Assembly: GCF_900167025.1 (NCBI RefSeq)
Contig: NZ_FUXC01000001.1
Coordinates: 1-64,000, forward strand
Direction: 5' to 3'
Origin: Treponema berlinense
GTDB taxonomy: Bacteria; Spirochaetota; Spirochaetia; Treponematales; Treponemataceae
Length of the DNA: 64,000 nt
Below the pieces are notes generated by a model, which saw nothing but the letters and a program-made list of their open reading frames with translations, had not been told where the DNA came from and ran no database searches. The position numbers and the translations under genes are program-made. Positions 33,868 through 43,077 of the stretch are shown in pieces; within the stretch, counting starts at the first letter, position 1, and each line of letters opens with the position of its first letter.

Positions 33868-35553
33868 ATGGCAGAAAAAATTCCTGAAAGTATCGGAAAA
33901 TACAAAATTCTAGGACTTGTTGCAAAAGGCGGAATGGGAGCGGTTTATAAAGCCGTTCATCCTTCGTTAAAAAGACTTGTAATCTTAAAAAAACTTACAA
34001 TCCGAAACAATAAAATTGTCCGCGAACGATTTAAACGCGAAGCCCAGATTTTGCTCGATATGCAAAGTCCTTACATCGTTCATCTTTTTGACTATTTTGT
34101 CGAAGGTTCAAGCCATTATATTGTCGAAGAGTTTGTAGAAGGGCTTTCCCTCGCTCAGGTTCTCGAAAAGCAGGTTGCTCTCGGAACAGAACTTGCGCTT
34201 TTGATTTTTCAGGATGCCTGTCTTGCATTGAAATTTGCCCATGTAAGAGGAATTGTTCATCGCGACATTAAACCTGGAAATATTCTTATTTCAAAAAGAG
34301 CGGAAGTAAAACTTGCAGATTTTGGAATTGCCTCGACCGAAAGCGAAAATGAACCGTCCCAGAAAAACGAAAGCGAGGCTGACAGTTCTGGAAAAACGGT
34401 TGCGGAAACTTCAACCACCCAGATTACAGGCGAATTGACAAGCCACGGCGTAACTTTGGGAACTCCTGCCTACATGTCTCCGGAACAGATTACAGACAGC
34501 AGAAGCGCAGACAGAAGGGCGGACATTTATTCGATGGGCGTAATGCTTTACGAAATGCTTACCGGAACAAAACCATTTCCTTCAACTTTAAATGCAGAGA
34601 CATTGGAAAAAATCCGCAAAGGAAAATACGTAAATCCGCGTAAAATCGACAAAAGCATTCCTCCTGTAATTGCCAGAATGATAAAAAAAATGCTCAAGGC
34701 AAACCCTGCAAGAAGGTTTCAGTCGATAGACGCAGTTCTCAAAATCGTAAAAAAATATCTTTCTCATTACGATACTCACAAAATAAGAATCGCCCTTGCG
34801 CAGACAGTCCTTACAACAAGACAGTTTGCAATTCCTTCGTTTGAGCAGCGCGACAAAAAATTCAAAAAAATTCTCTGTGGAGTTGTGTCTGGACTTGCAG
34901 CTTGCGTTCTTTTCGGCTTTGTCTGGAGCCGTGGCTATGTCCACAAAACTGTTTTACGGCATTGGTATAAGAGCGTTGTTTTGAATATGGAAATACCTGT
35001 TGCGTCTTCTGTGGACTCCGACCTTCCTTTGCGCGCATTCTTTTTTGCAGATGACGGAAAAGAAATTCCTGAAGTAAACGGAAGCCGCCGGATTTTTACT
35101 CAGCAGTCTCAAAATAATTCAAAAAATGTAAAAAATTATTCAACTTATCCTGTTTACCTGCGTTCTGGAAAATACCGGATTAAAATTGCAGTCGGCCCTT
35201 ATATAATGTGGCAGACAGTCGTAGTTGAAAAAGAGAATTTGAACTTAAAAATCAACAGCCTTCGAAATGCGACCCGGCCTGTAAGAGTTCATGCAGAAAG
35301 CTACGACCGTTTTGAAGGAAATTCGCTTACTTCAAAGACAAAATTCTTTATTTCGTACCGGGGAAAATGGGTTTTAATGGACAGTGTTCCGTCTGGAAGC
35401 TTAAAAAGCGGTAGTGTCGTAAAAATTCTTGCAAAATGCGAAGGTTACGAAGATGCTTTTTATTCTCTGATTCTTGACTGGTATCAGGATGAGCTGTTTT
35501 TGAATGCCGGACTTGAAAAACTGCAGGACAAAAGCAAAGCCAAAGCGGAATAA
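33868..35553 (+). CDS. Receptor-like Ser/Thr protein kinase (PknB/Hanks type)
   Basis: A 561-aa transmembrane kinase. Residues 10-300 form a Hanks kinase: Gly loop AKGGMGAVYKAV, ATP lysine in VILKKL, catalytic HRDIKPGN, DFGIAS, and APE-like TPAYMSPEQ. An inserted Ser/Thr/Glu-rich activation segment of about 35 residues (near 165-200) could be an autophosphorylation site. A membrane helix (ILCGVVSGLAACVLFGFVW) follows, then about 190 residues outside the membrane, rich in beta structure (YPVYLRSGKYRIKIAVGPYI). No PASTA repeats are seen, so the sensed signal is unknown. The ATG at 33868 follows GGGAGC (33853-33858). It ends the FHA-phosphoesterase-kinase cluster. Confidence 0.93.
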   Translation: MAEKIPESIGKYKILGLVAKGGMGAVYKAVHPSLKRLVILKKLTIRNNKIVRERFKREAQILLDMQSPYIVHLFDYFVEGSSHYIVEEFVEGLSLAQVLEKQVALGTELALLIFQDACLALKFAHVRGIVHRDIKPGNILISKRAEVKLADFGIASTESENEPSQKNESEADSSGKTVAETSTTQITGELTSHGVTLGTPAYMSPEQITDSRSADRRADIYSMGVMLYEMLTGTKPFPSTLNAETLEKIRKGKYVNPRKIDKSIPPVIARMIKKMLKANPARRFQSIDAVLKIVKKYLSHYDTHKIRIALAQTVLTTRQFAIPSFEQRDKKFKKILCGVVSGLAACVLFGFVWSRGYVHKTVLRHWYKSVVLNMEIPVASSVDSDLPLRAFFFADDGKEIPEVNGSRRIFTQQSQNNSKNVKNYSTYPVYLRSGKYRIKIAVGPYIMWQTVVVEKENLNLKINSLRNATRPVRVHAESYDRFEGNSLTSKTKFFISYRGKWVLMDSVPSGSLKSGSVVKILAKCEGYEDAFYSLILDWYQDELFLNAGLEKLQDKSKAKAE

Positions 35554-35593
35554 TTTTGTTGCCTACAGCCATTTTTATGGTTAAATTATAATT

Positions 35594-38335
35594 ATGGCTA
35601 AAAATAATAACGACAATAATGACGAAAATAAACAGAATGACGCTTTAGAAAATGTTGCTGAAAATTTAAAAAATGCAATAAACGAATTGATTTCAAAGCA
35701 TACGGACGCCGACGGAACTCCAGTCGATGTTGAAGTGACGGTCGAAAAAGATTCTCCGCAGAAAGAAAAGCCAGAAGGCGAAATTTCTGCAAAAAAAGAC
35801 GAAACTGAAAAAAACGAAAAAGATACAGCCTCAGGAAAAGAGGAAAAGTCTAAAAAATCTTCAAAAAAAGGTGGACGGCAGACGGACGATCCTGCAAGTT
35901 CAATAATTACGGTTGAACAGATGCTTCCTCTAAAATTGCCTCTGGTTGTGCTTAACGGGCATCCGATTTTTCCTGGAATTTTTACGCCGCTTATGCTTTC
36001 AAACCCGGACGATGTAAAAATTGTCGAGGATTCGTTTGAAGCAAATGGCTTTATCGGTCTTGTACTTGCAAAAACGGAAGATGAAAATGCCGTTGCAAGC
36101 GATTTGTACGATATTGGAACTGTTGCAAGAATTATAAAAAAAATCAACCTTCCTGACGGTGGAGTAAACATCTTTGTTTCGACAATAAAACGTTTTAAAA
36201 TCCGCCGGGTTTTGTCTGCAAAAAATCCGATTGTTGTTGCAGTTCAGTATCTCGATGACGAGGAAGGCGATACATTTGAAACAAAGGCCCTTACACGCGC
36301 GCTTATAAGCGAAATGAAAGAAATAAGCGACAATAATCCGCTTTTTTCCGAAGAAATGCGCTTAAATATGGTGAATATCGACAATCCTGGAAAAATTGCC
36401 GATTTTGTTGCTTCAATTTTAAATGTTGAAAAAGCTGACCAGCAAAAAGTTCTCGAAGAGCTTAACGTTCGCTCCAGGCTTGAGCAGGTTCTTGTTTTTA
36501 TAAAAAAAGAACAGGAACTTTTGCGAATGCAGAAGAAAATTCAAAATGAATTAAACGAAAAAATTGAAAAAAATCAGCGCGAATACTTTTTGCGCGAAGA
36601 AATGAAATCAATTCAAGATGAGCTTGGAATCGGTGCCGATGGAGAAGGAAACGATTATTCAAAATTCAAGGAAAAAATCGAAGGATTCAAATTTGAAGGC
36701 GAAGTAAAGGAAGCTTTGGAAAGCGAACTCGAAAAATTCAAATTGATGGATTCCAATTCTTCTGAATATTTTGTAAGCCGCAATTATCTTGAACTGGTCT
36801 GCGCTCTTCCGTGGAATGAGGAATCAAAAGAAAACCTCGATCTTGCAAAAGCATATAAAATTCTTGAAAAAGACCATTACGGCCTTGACGATGTAAAAAA
36901 ACGGATTCTTGAATATCTTGCAGTCCGAAAGATGAAAAAAGACAACAAAGGTTCAATTTTGATTCTCGTAGGACCGCCGGGAGTAGGAAAAACCTCAATC
37001 GGACACTCTATCGCAAATGCAATGAACAAGCCTTTTTACAGGTTCAGTGTCGGCGGCATGAGAGACGAGGCTGAAATAAAAGGACACCGCAGAACGTACA
37101 TTGGCGCAATGCCTGGAAAAATTCTCCAGGGATTAAAAATTACAAAGACAAAATCGCCGGTCTTTATGATTGATGAAGTTGATAAAATGGGTTCAAGTGT
37201 TCAGGGCGACCCTGCAAGCGCGCTTCTTGAAGTTTTGGATCCTGAGCAGAATGTAAGTTTCCGCGACAGCTATTTGGATTTGCCGTTTGACGTAAGCAAT
37301 GTCTTCTTTATTTTGACGGCAAATACACTGGATTCAATTCCGGAGCCGCTTTTGGACCGTGCCGAAATCATCCAGCTATCTGGTTATATCGATCAGGAAA
37401 AACTTGAAATTGCAAGAAAATACCTTATTCCAAAAAATCTTGCAAAAAACGGACTTGCAAAAGGCCAGGTAAAATATACAAAGGCCGCTCTTTTGCGTAT
37501 TGCGGAAGAATATGCGCGCGAGGCCGGTGTCCGCAATTACGAAAAATGTATTGATAAAATTCACAGAAAGATAATTACACGGCAGCTTTCTGGAATTCCT
37601 GAGAACATCAAGACTTTAAGCGAAGTTAAAGAAATCGTAAATAACGAATGTGATTCTCTGGACGGAAAACAGTTCAATATTGATGCAAAAGATTTGGATA
37701 CTTATCTTGGCAAGCCTGTTTTTGACGAAAGCGAAATCAAACGGGCAGAAATTCCTGGAACTTGCATTGGCCTTGCCTGGACAAGCATGGGAGGCGACAC
37801 TCTTCTTATCGAAGCAATCAGTTTCCCTGACAGCAAGGGCGGACTTGTCTTGACCGGACAGATGGGCGATGTTATGAAGGAATCTTCTCAAATTGCCTTT
37901 AACTACGTAAAGCAGTATGCAATTGAACACAAGATAAAGCCTCAGAGCTGGTTTGATCAGAACGTAATTCACCTGCATATTCCGGAAGGAGCGACACCAA
38001 AGGACGGACCGAGCGCAGGCATTACGATGGCAGTAACATTTATGTCTCTTTTGACCGGCAGGGTTGTAAAAAGCGATGTTGCAATGACCGGAGAACTTGA
38101 TTTGACAGGTTCTGTCATGGCGATCGGCGGTTTACGTGAAAAAACTGTAGCTGCCAAGCGAAACGGAGTAAAGACGATTTTTATTCCGAAGAGCAATGAG
38201 CGCGATCTTGAAGAAATTCCTGAAATCGTAAAAACGGGAATAAAATTTATTCCTGTAAAAAAAGCATTTGAAGTTTTCCAGCAGGTTTTCCAGCCGGAAA
38301 AAATCGTGCAGGAAAAAAGCGACTACGGATTTTAG
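35594..38335 (+). CDS. lon: ATP-dependent protease Lon (LonA)
   Basis: A 913-aa cytoplasmic protease. The first 105 residues are an extra, highly charged Lys/Glu/Asp/Asn-rich region; the normal Lon N-domain then begins LPLVVLNGHPIFPG. Walker A GPPGVGKTS, Walker B FMIDEVDKM, the sensor region and the serine-lysine protease domain (KDGPSAGITMA with the catalytic Ser, and the following TGELDLTGSVMAIGGLREK) are complete. There is no ribosome site before ATG 35594, and a TATAAT (35587-35592) nearly touches it, so the true start is uncertain; an internal start would remove part of the charged region. A composite repeat follows the stop. Confidence 0.95.
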   Translation: MAKNNNDNNDENKQNDALENVAENLKNAINELISKHTDADGTPVDVEVTVEKDSPQKEKPEGEISAKKDETEKNEKDTASGKEEKSKKSSKKGGRQTDDPASSIITVEQMLPLKLPLVVLNGHPIFPGIFTPLMLSNPDDVKIVEDSFEANGFIGLVLAKTEDENAVASDLYDIGTVARIIKKINLPDGGVNIFVSTIKRFKIRRVLSAKNPIVVAVQYLDDEEGDTFETKALTRALISEMKEISDNNPLFSEEMRLNMVNIDNPGKIADFVASILNVEKADQQKVLEELNVRSRLEQVLVFIKKEQELLRMQKKIQNELNEKIEKNQREYFLREEMKSIQDELGIGADGEGNDYSKFKEKIEGFKFEGEVKEALESELEKFKLMDSNSSEYFVSRNYLELVCALPWNEESKENLDLAKAYKILEKDHYGLDDVKKRILEYLAVRKMKKDNKGSILILVGPPGVGKTSIGHSIANAMNKPFYRFSVGGMRDEAEIKGHRRTYIGAMPGKILQGLKITKTKSPVFMIDEVDKMGSSVQGDPASALLEVLDPEQNVSFRDSYLDLPFDVSNVFFILTANTLDSIPEPLLDRAEIIQLSGYIDQEKLEIARKYLIPKNLAKNGLAKGQVKYTKAALLRIAEEYAREAGVRNYEKCIDKIHRKIITRQLSGIPENIKTLSEVKEIVNNECDSLDGKQFNIDAKDLDTYLGKPVFDESEIKRAEIPGTCIGLAWTSMGGDTLLIEAISFPDSKGGLVLTGQMGDVMKESSQIAFNYVKQYAIEHKIKPQSWFDQNVIHLHIPEGATPKDGPSAGITMAVTFMSLLTGRVVKSDVAMTGELDLTGSVMAIGGLREKTVAAKRNGVKTIFIPKSNERDLEEIPEIVKTGIKFIPVKKAFEVFQQVFQPEKIVQEKSDYGF

Positions 38336-38551
38336 CGCACAACAGGGCTTGTAGCCCTGATTGCTTGCGTGCGTGGCACGCTGCGGCTTTTGCTGGCGCA
38401 AAACCCGATTTTTTACGTGTGCGCTAAAAGCGCACGACAGGGCTTGTAGCCCCGGTTGGAACAGCGCCGGAGGCGTTCGGCTTGCCGAATGCAGCGTATA
38501 GCGGAACTGTGGAAAGCGGGTTAGTGCGAAAAATGCGCTCCAAAAATTTTG
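38334..38551 (+). repeat. Composite (double) modular intergenic repeat
   Basis: Begins at the lon stop codon. It carries CAGGGCTTGTAGCCCTG, the shared core TGCGGCTTTTGCTGGCGCAA, GTGCGC-TAAAA-GCGCAC, a second GGGCTTGTAGCCC, then GGAACAGCGCCGGAGGCG, hairpin TTCGGC-TT-GCCGAA, TGCAGCGTATAGCGGAAC and ends GCGCTCC. It shares a near-identical core with the copies at 26690 and 58847. Confidence 0.75.
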
Positions 38552-38626
38552 AATTCTAATACACTTTTGTAAATTTAATTTTTTTTGTATTATTAGCGTA
38601 AATTTTTGATTTTTGTCAGGTGAATT

Positions 38627-39871
38627 ATGTTTCCAAGAGTGTTTTTAAATCCTTCCGAAGAAATTGAAGTTGCCCAGGGGTTTCCGTGGGTTTTTGATAA
38701 CGAAATAAGCCATGTAAAATTTGAAGAGAAAAGTGGTGTTAAGCAGGCTTCGCTTGCCGATTGTTCTGTAAAAGACGGCGAAGTTGTTGAAGTTTTTGCA
38801 AATGCGGGCGGTTTTTTGGGAACTGGTGTTATAAACCGCACTTCAAAAATTTCTGTCCGCATAATCGGAAGAGAACATGCCGACCAGATTATGAAAGACA
38901 GCCGCGCTTATTATGCAAAAAAAATTCAGGACGCTTACGACCTTAGAAAGCTTTATTACGACAGAAAAGACAGTTATCGCCTTGTCTATGCAGAAGCAGA
39001 CTTGATTCCTGGCCTGATTGTTGAACGCTACTGCGATGTAAAGAAAAATATTTATCTTGTTGTCCAGTTTTTGTCTTTGAGCGCAGAAGTTTTTAGAAAA
39101 GAAATTCTCGAAGCCTTAAATTCGATAATACGGCCTTATGGAATTTTTGAGAGGGATGACGCTTCTGTCCGCGAAAAAGAAGGCCTTGAAGAAAAATCCT
39201 GCTGGATTGGCGAAGCCCGCGACGAAAAGATTATGATTCGCGAAAACGATGTGCTTTTGGAAGTTGATATTGCTCATGGCCAGAAAACCGGATATTTCCT
39301 TGACCAGAAATTTAACCGCAAACAGGTTGCAAAACTTGCTTCTGGAAAAAAAGTTCTCGACGCTTGCAGTCACACCGGCGCTTTTGGCCTGAACTGTTTT
39401 AAGGGAGAGGCAAAAGACGTTACCTGCGTCGATTTGAGCCCAGAAGCCGTTGCAATGATTGAAAAAAATATTGAGCTCAACGGAGCCGGAAAAAAGGTAA
39501 AGGCGGTTTGTGCGGATATTTTTGACAAATTAAAAGAATACGAAGCGGCAGGCGAAAAATTTGATTTGATTATCCTCGATCCTCCTGCGTTTACAAAAAG
39601 TGCAAAAAATATTCAAAAGGCGTACGGCGGATACAAAGAAATAAACCTTCGTGCAATGCGCCTTTTGACAGAAAACGGAATCCTCGTAACCTGTTCCTGC
39701 TCTTACTTTTTTGATTCGGAGCATTTTTACGGAATGATTATGAAGGCGGCCGAAGATTCAAAAAAACGCGTTCAAATTTTGGCAAAGTACGGGGCTGGAC
39801 CTGATCATCCTGTTCTTGCAGGTTATCCTAAGTCTGAATATTTAAAATGCGCTGTTTGCCGCGTGCTTTAG
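38627..39871 (+). CDS. Class I SAM-dependent rRNA methyltransferase, RlmI family
   Basis: A 414-aa enzyme with an N-terminal PUA-like RNA-binding domain (residues 1-75), an EEHD-like linker, and a Rossmann methyltransferase domain from about residue 200. It shows VLDACSHTGAFGLNCF (SAM-binding loop), TCVDLSPEAVAMIEKN, IILDPPAFTKS (catalytic DPPxF) and TCSCSYFF. The RlmI family makes m5C in 23S rRNA; the motif usage fits, but the exact site is inference. AGGTG (38618-38622) precedes the ATG. The next gene, miaA, begins 18 bp after the stop, so two RNA-modification genes share a transcript. Confidence 0.88.
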   Translation: MFPRVFLNPSEEIEVAQGFPWVFDNEISHVKFEEKSGVKQASLADCSVKDGEVVEVFANAGGFLGTGVINRTSKISVRIIGREHADQIMKDSRAYYAKKIQDAYDLRKLYYDRKDSYRLVYAEADLIPGLIVERYCDVKKNIYLVVQFLSLSAEVFRKEILEALNSIIRPYGIFERDDASVREKEGLEEKSCWIGEARDEKIMIRENDVLLEVDIAHGQKTGYFLDQKFNRKQVAKLASGKKVLDACSHTGAFGLNCFKGEAKDVTCVDLSPEAVAMIEKNIELNGAGKKVKAVCADIFDKLKEYEAAGEKFDLIILDPPAFTKSAKNIQKAYGGYKEINLRAMRLLTENGILVTCSCSYFFDSEHFYGMIMKAAEDSKKRVQILAKYGAGPDHPVLAGYPKSEYLKCAVCRVL

Positions 39872-39889
39872 TTTTTTAGGAAACAAAAA

Positions 39890-40900
39890 ATGAACTATAA
39901 CTGTATTTTTGTAATTGGACCTACAGCCGTCGGAAAAACCGAAATCGGCGTTCGCCTTGCTGCAAGTCTCGGAGGCGAAGTTTTAAGCGCAGACAGCCGT
40001 CAGGTTTACCGCGGACTCGACATTGGAAGTGGAAAGGATTTGTGCGATTTTAAGATGAATGAAAATCTCGCGCTTTCCCTCAATCCTGCGTTAAAGGACA
40101 AAATTACTGACGGTTTTTACAATGTTCCGTATCATATAATCGATGTTACGGATTTAAGTCACGAATACAGCCTGTTTGATTTTACGGCAGATTTTTACAA
40201 TTCGTTTGCAGACTGCCAGAAACGCGGAGTTTTGCCGGTTGTTGTCGGTGGAACCGGAATGTATCTTGATTCAATACTCAGAAATTACGATATGATTCCG
40301 TTCGAAGAAAATGCGGCCGAAAGACAGAAACTTGAATCTCTTTCTTATGAAGAATTAAAGTCGATTTTAATAGCAGAAAAAGAAAAACTTCATAATACGA
40401 GCGAATTCGGCGACAGTGAGCGCATAATAAAGGCGATTCTCTTAAACCGTTTTACAAAATCTGAGGAATATAAAACTCTGCGAAAAAAGGTGCTTTCAAC
40501 TCGTCCTAAGGTTAATCCGCTTGTGCTTGGCACAACCTTGCCGCGTCCTTTAGTTCGCGAGAGAATTTCAAAACGCCTGCACGACCGTCTTGAAGAGGGG
40601 TTGATCGAAGAAGTTCAAAATCTGCACGAAAATGGAGCGTCATGGCAGAGGCTTGAAAGTCTTGGACTTGAATATCGTTTTGTGAGTGAATATCTTCAGC
40701 AGAAGATTGAAAGCAAAGAAAAACTTTTTGAACTTTTAAACCTTGCAATCGGGCAGTTTGCAAAAAGACAGGAAACCTGGTTTAAGGGAATGGAAAAGAA
40801 AGGCGTAAAAATAAACTGGCTGCCTCAAGAAATGCCTGTTGATGTTCGTTTTGAGGCAGCTTTGGAGCTAGTTAGGCAACGGCTTCAGCAGGAGACTTGA
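39890..40900 (+). CDS. miaA: tRNA dimethylallyltransferase
   Basis: A 336-aa enzyme that prenylates A37 of tRNAs reading U-starting codons. The P-loop GPTAVGKTEIG starts at residue 8, and SADSRQVYRGLDIGSGK (substrate-binding Asp and Arg), VVVGGTGMYLDS and the C-terminal FAKRQETWFKG are diagnostic. The segment following GSGKDLCDF (about residues 55-80) looks longer than in the minimal family. The ribosome site TTAGGAAAC lies just upstream. Its last 29 bases overlap the 3' end of a convergent 70-aa gene. Confidence 0.95.
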   Translation: MNYNCIFVIGPTAVGKTEIGVRLAASLGGEVLSADSRQVYRGLDIGSGKDLCDFKMNENLALSLNPALKDKITDGFYNVPYHIIDVTDLSHEYSLFDFTADFYNSFADCQKRGVLPVVVGGTGMYLDSILRNYDMIPFEENAAERQKLESLSYEELKSILIAEKEKLHNTSEFGDSERIIKAILLNRFTKSEEYKTLRKKVLSTRPKVNPLVLGTTLPRPLVRERISKRLHDRLEEGLIEEVQNLHENGASWQRLESLGLEYRFVSEYLQQKIESKEKLFELLNLAIGQFAKRQETWFKGMEKKGVKINWLPQEMPVDVRFEAALELVRQRLQQET

Positions 40901-41084
40901 TTTTAGTAAGATAGCCGGTGCGGATACAAGAGTCGAACAGAGCCTTGCTAATAAAATCTGTTGTAACGTCATCATAGCCGTCTTCATCGCGTACAATGCG
41001 AACAATGTAGCCGTCGTCCATTTCGCGTACAACAGTCATGTAATCAGTTTTTTTACCAATGCTTTTAAGTGTGTATGTTCCCAT
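40872..41084 (-). CDS. Small conserved-looking protein, unknown function
   Basis: A 70-aa acidic, soluble protein (MGTYTLKSIGKKTDYMTVVREMDDGYIVRIVRDEDGYDDV...). It is probably a small beta-sheet fold followed by one helix. I recognise no family. Evidence that it is real is a textbook ribosome site on the minus strand, GGGAGGAATTC, seven bases before the ATG at 41084, and normal codon use. Its 3' end overlaps the 3' end of miaA by 29 bases on the opposite strand, so the transcripts would be antisense to each other there. Confidence 0.7.
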   Translation of the reverse strand: MGTYTLKSIGKKTDYMTVVREMDDGYIVRIVRDEDGYDDVTTDFISKALFDSCIRTGYLTKIKSPAEAVA

Positions 41085-41241
41085 TTTGAATTCCTCCCGC
41101 GTTTTTAACGCAAAAAAATGTTACGTACATAATTATTTTCGGTATAATAAAAAAAACATTAACAAAAAGTTTAAATATTTGGGTACTTTTGCTTATAGAC
41201 AGTATTTATGCATGAGCACTGTCAAAAAAAGAGGTTTTTAG

Positions 41242-41979
41242 TTGATTTTTGATGCACACCTGCATTTAGTTCATTCTTCTCTTCCTGATTTTTCTAAAAC
41301 TGGCAAATCTGTCGATTTTTATGCCGGCGTTGCCTGCGCTCTTTCCGAGGACGAATTTATAAAACAGGAAAAAATCATTGATTCAATTCCTCAGAACTCC
41401 GGAATCAGTTTTTTTAAGTCGTTCGGAATTCACCCTCAAAACCCGGATTTTTCGTATTCAGAATATTTGATTCAGCTTCTCGAAAATAAAAAAATTGATG
41501 CGGTCGGGGAGTGCGGCTTTGATTTTTTTACTCAGGATTTTCGCTCTATGTCTCAAAAACAGGAAAAAGTCTGGAATTTTCAGCTCGAGGCCGCAATAAA
41601 ATACGGAAAGCCTCTTGTAATTCACGGAAGAAAATGCACAGAGCGTTTATTTAAGGACATAAAACTTTTAAAAAAGGTCAAAGGCGTGGTCTTTCATTCG
41701 TGGGCAGGAACTTTGACAGAAGCAAATTCGCTTTTAAAAAAGGGCGTAAATGCTTATTTTTCGTTTGGAAAACCTATTTTAAATGGCAAAAAAAGTGCGA
41801 TTGAATGCGTAAAATTTCTTGAGGAAAGCAGGATTGTCTTTGAAACCGATGCCCCGTATCAGACCTTAAAGGGCGAAGAAAAAACTCTTCCAGAAGATAT
41901 TTTAAAGGTTTATGAGCAGGCTGAAAAACTTCGTGGAAAAAAAATTGAGCCTGATATAACGTCACTTTTCAAAAACTAG
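41242..41979 (+). CDS. TatD-family metal-dependent deoxyribonuclease/hydrolase
   Basis: A 245-aa TIM-barrel hydrolase. Metal-binding positions are DAHLHL (residues 4-9), the Glu in VGECGFDFF, the His in LVIHGRK, the His in VVFHSWAG and the Asp in FETDAPYQ, the arrangement of TatD enzymes. GIHPQ is also typical. It starts at TTG 41242 after GAGG (41231-41234); no ATG gives the DAHLHL motif. DNA repair or 3'-5' exonuclease activity is known for the family; the target here is not known. Confidence 0.88.
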   Translation: MIFDAHLHLVHSSLPDFSKTGKSVDFYAGVACALSEDEFIKQEKIIDSIPQNSGISFFKSFGIHPQNPDFSYSEYLIQLLENKKIDAVGECGFDFFTQDFRSMSQKQEKVWNFQLEAAIKYGKPLVIHGRKCTERLFKDIKLLKKVKGVVFHSWAGTLTEANSLLKKGVNAYFSFGKPILNGKKSAIECVKFLEESRIVFETDAPYQTLKGEEKTLPEDILKVYEQAEKLRGKKIEPDITSLFKN

Positions 41980-42095
41980 ACTAATCTTTATAATTTTAAG
42001 GCGGATGTCGTATTTTTTTTAGTTTTGAAAAATCGACTTCGTTTTTATTAAAAATTTACTTTATAAAATAAATAAAATTTTAAGGAAGAAATAAA

Positions 42096-42875
42096 ATGAA
42101 AATTGCGCTTGTCGGATATGGAAAAATGGGGCACATGATTGAAAAATGTGCAAAGGATGCAGGCCACGAAGTTGTTGCAACAATCGACGTCATGGCAAAA
42201 GACGCTACAAATATAGTGCCGGCAGGAGACGGAAAAGCTGTTGCCGATGCTGTAAAAAATAGCGGAGCCGAAGGCGTAATCGAATTTTCCCACCCAACTG
42301 CCGTTCTTGGAAACCTGAATGCCTTGATTCCTCTTGGACTTCCTGTAGTTGTCGGTACGACCGGCTGGGCAAAGAGCGAGGACGAAATTGCAGAGCTTTG
42401 CAAAAAAACTTGTGGAACTGCGATGCGTTCTTCAAATTTTTCAATCGGCGTAAATATGTTCTATAAGATTGTAGAAGAAGCTGCAAAAATTATGGCAGAA
42501 TACTCTGATTATGACGTTGCCGTTTGGGAAGCACACCACAATCAGAAAGCCGACAGTCCCTCAGGAACCGCGCTCGAAGTTGCCCGCCGCATAATGCTCG
42601 GAAATAAATCGAAAACACAGATGGTTTTTGATGCTTTCCATGAAAAGCCAAAGGCAAATGAGCTTCATGTAAGTTCAACCCGCGTTGGTTTTGTTCCTGG
42701 AACTCATACCGTTTTCTTTGATTCTCCAGCGGACGAAATCGAACTTACACACAGAGCTAGAAGCCGCGAAGGTTTTGCAAAAGGTGCGGTTGTTGCCCTT
42801 GAAAAACTTGCCGCAAAAATTGCTTCCGGTGAGCTTGAAAAAGGCAGGCTTTACGGAATGAGCGATTTGTTCTAA
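42096..42875 (+). CDS. dapB: 4-hydroxy-tetrahydrodipicolinate reductase
   Basis: A 259-aa enzyme of lysine and diaminopimelate synthesis. The nucleotide-binding loop is ALVGYGKMGHMI, VVGTTGW follows, and the catalytic block is EAHHNQKADSPSGTA, with the conserved His pair and Lys. The C-terminus ends GRLYGMSDLF as in other short DapB proteins. Because diaminopimelate or a similar diamino acid is needed for peptidoglycan, the gene is probably essential (inference). AAGGAAG lies before the ATG, and a long terminator follows the stop. Confidence 0.96.
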   Translation: MKIALVGYGKMGHMIEKCAKDAGHEVVATIDVMAKDATNIVPAGDGKAVADAVKNSGAEGVIEFSHPTAVLGNLNALIPLGLPVVVGTTGWAKSEDEIAELCKKTCGTAMRSSNFSIGVNMFYKIVEEAAKIMAEYSDYDVAVWEAHHNQKADSPSGTALEVARRIMLGNKSKTQMVFDAFHEKPKANELHVSSTRVGFVPGTHTVFFDSPADEIELTHRARSREGFAKGAVVALEKLAAKIASGELEKGRLYGMSDLF

Positions 42876-42906
42876 TTTGCTGATTTATTGGAAGAAAAAG
42901 AGTTTG

Positions 42907-42951
42907 AAAGAGGAAAGGAAACCTTTTTAAGGTGTCTTTTCCTCTTTTTTT
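42907..42951 (+). terminator. Terminator after dapB
   Basis: AAAGAGGAAAGGAAACC pairs with GGTGTCTTTTCCTCTTT over 17 positions with one mismatch and one G-T, then a T-run. Confidence 0.85.
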
Positions 42952-42996
42952 ATTCATTTTGCACTGTAAAAAAATCGTTAAACAAGTCTGGAATCA

Positions 42997-43025
42997 TTGA
43001 ATAAAGATTTTCAATAATTTATACT
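42997..43025 (+). promoter_or_regulatory. Promoter of the oadGAB operon
   Basis: TTGAAT (42997-43002), 17 bp, TATACT (43020-43025), and GGAGG (43070-43074) before the oadG ATG. Confidence 0.6.
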
Positions 43026-43077
43026 TTTAATAATATTCAATCATTTTAAATAAAAGTATTTCACTTATGGAGGAAAT

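Noticed and set aside
41059-41241. 60-aa plus-strand frame before the TatD gene
   Set aside because: It overlaps the start and ribosome site of the minus-strand 70-aa gene, has no own ribosome site and has unconvincing composition.
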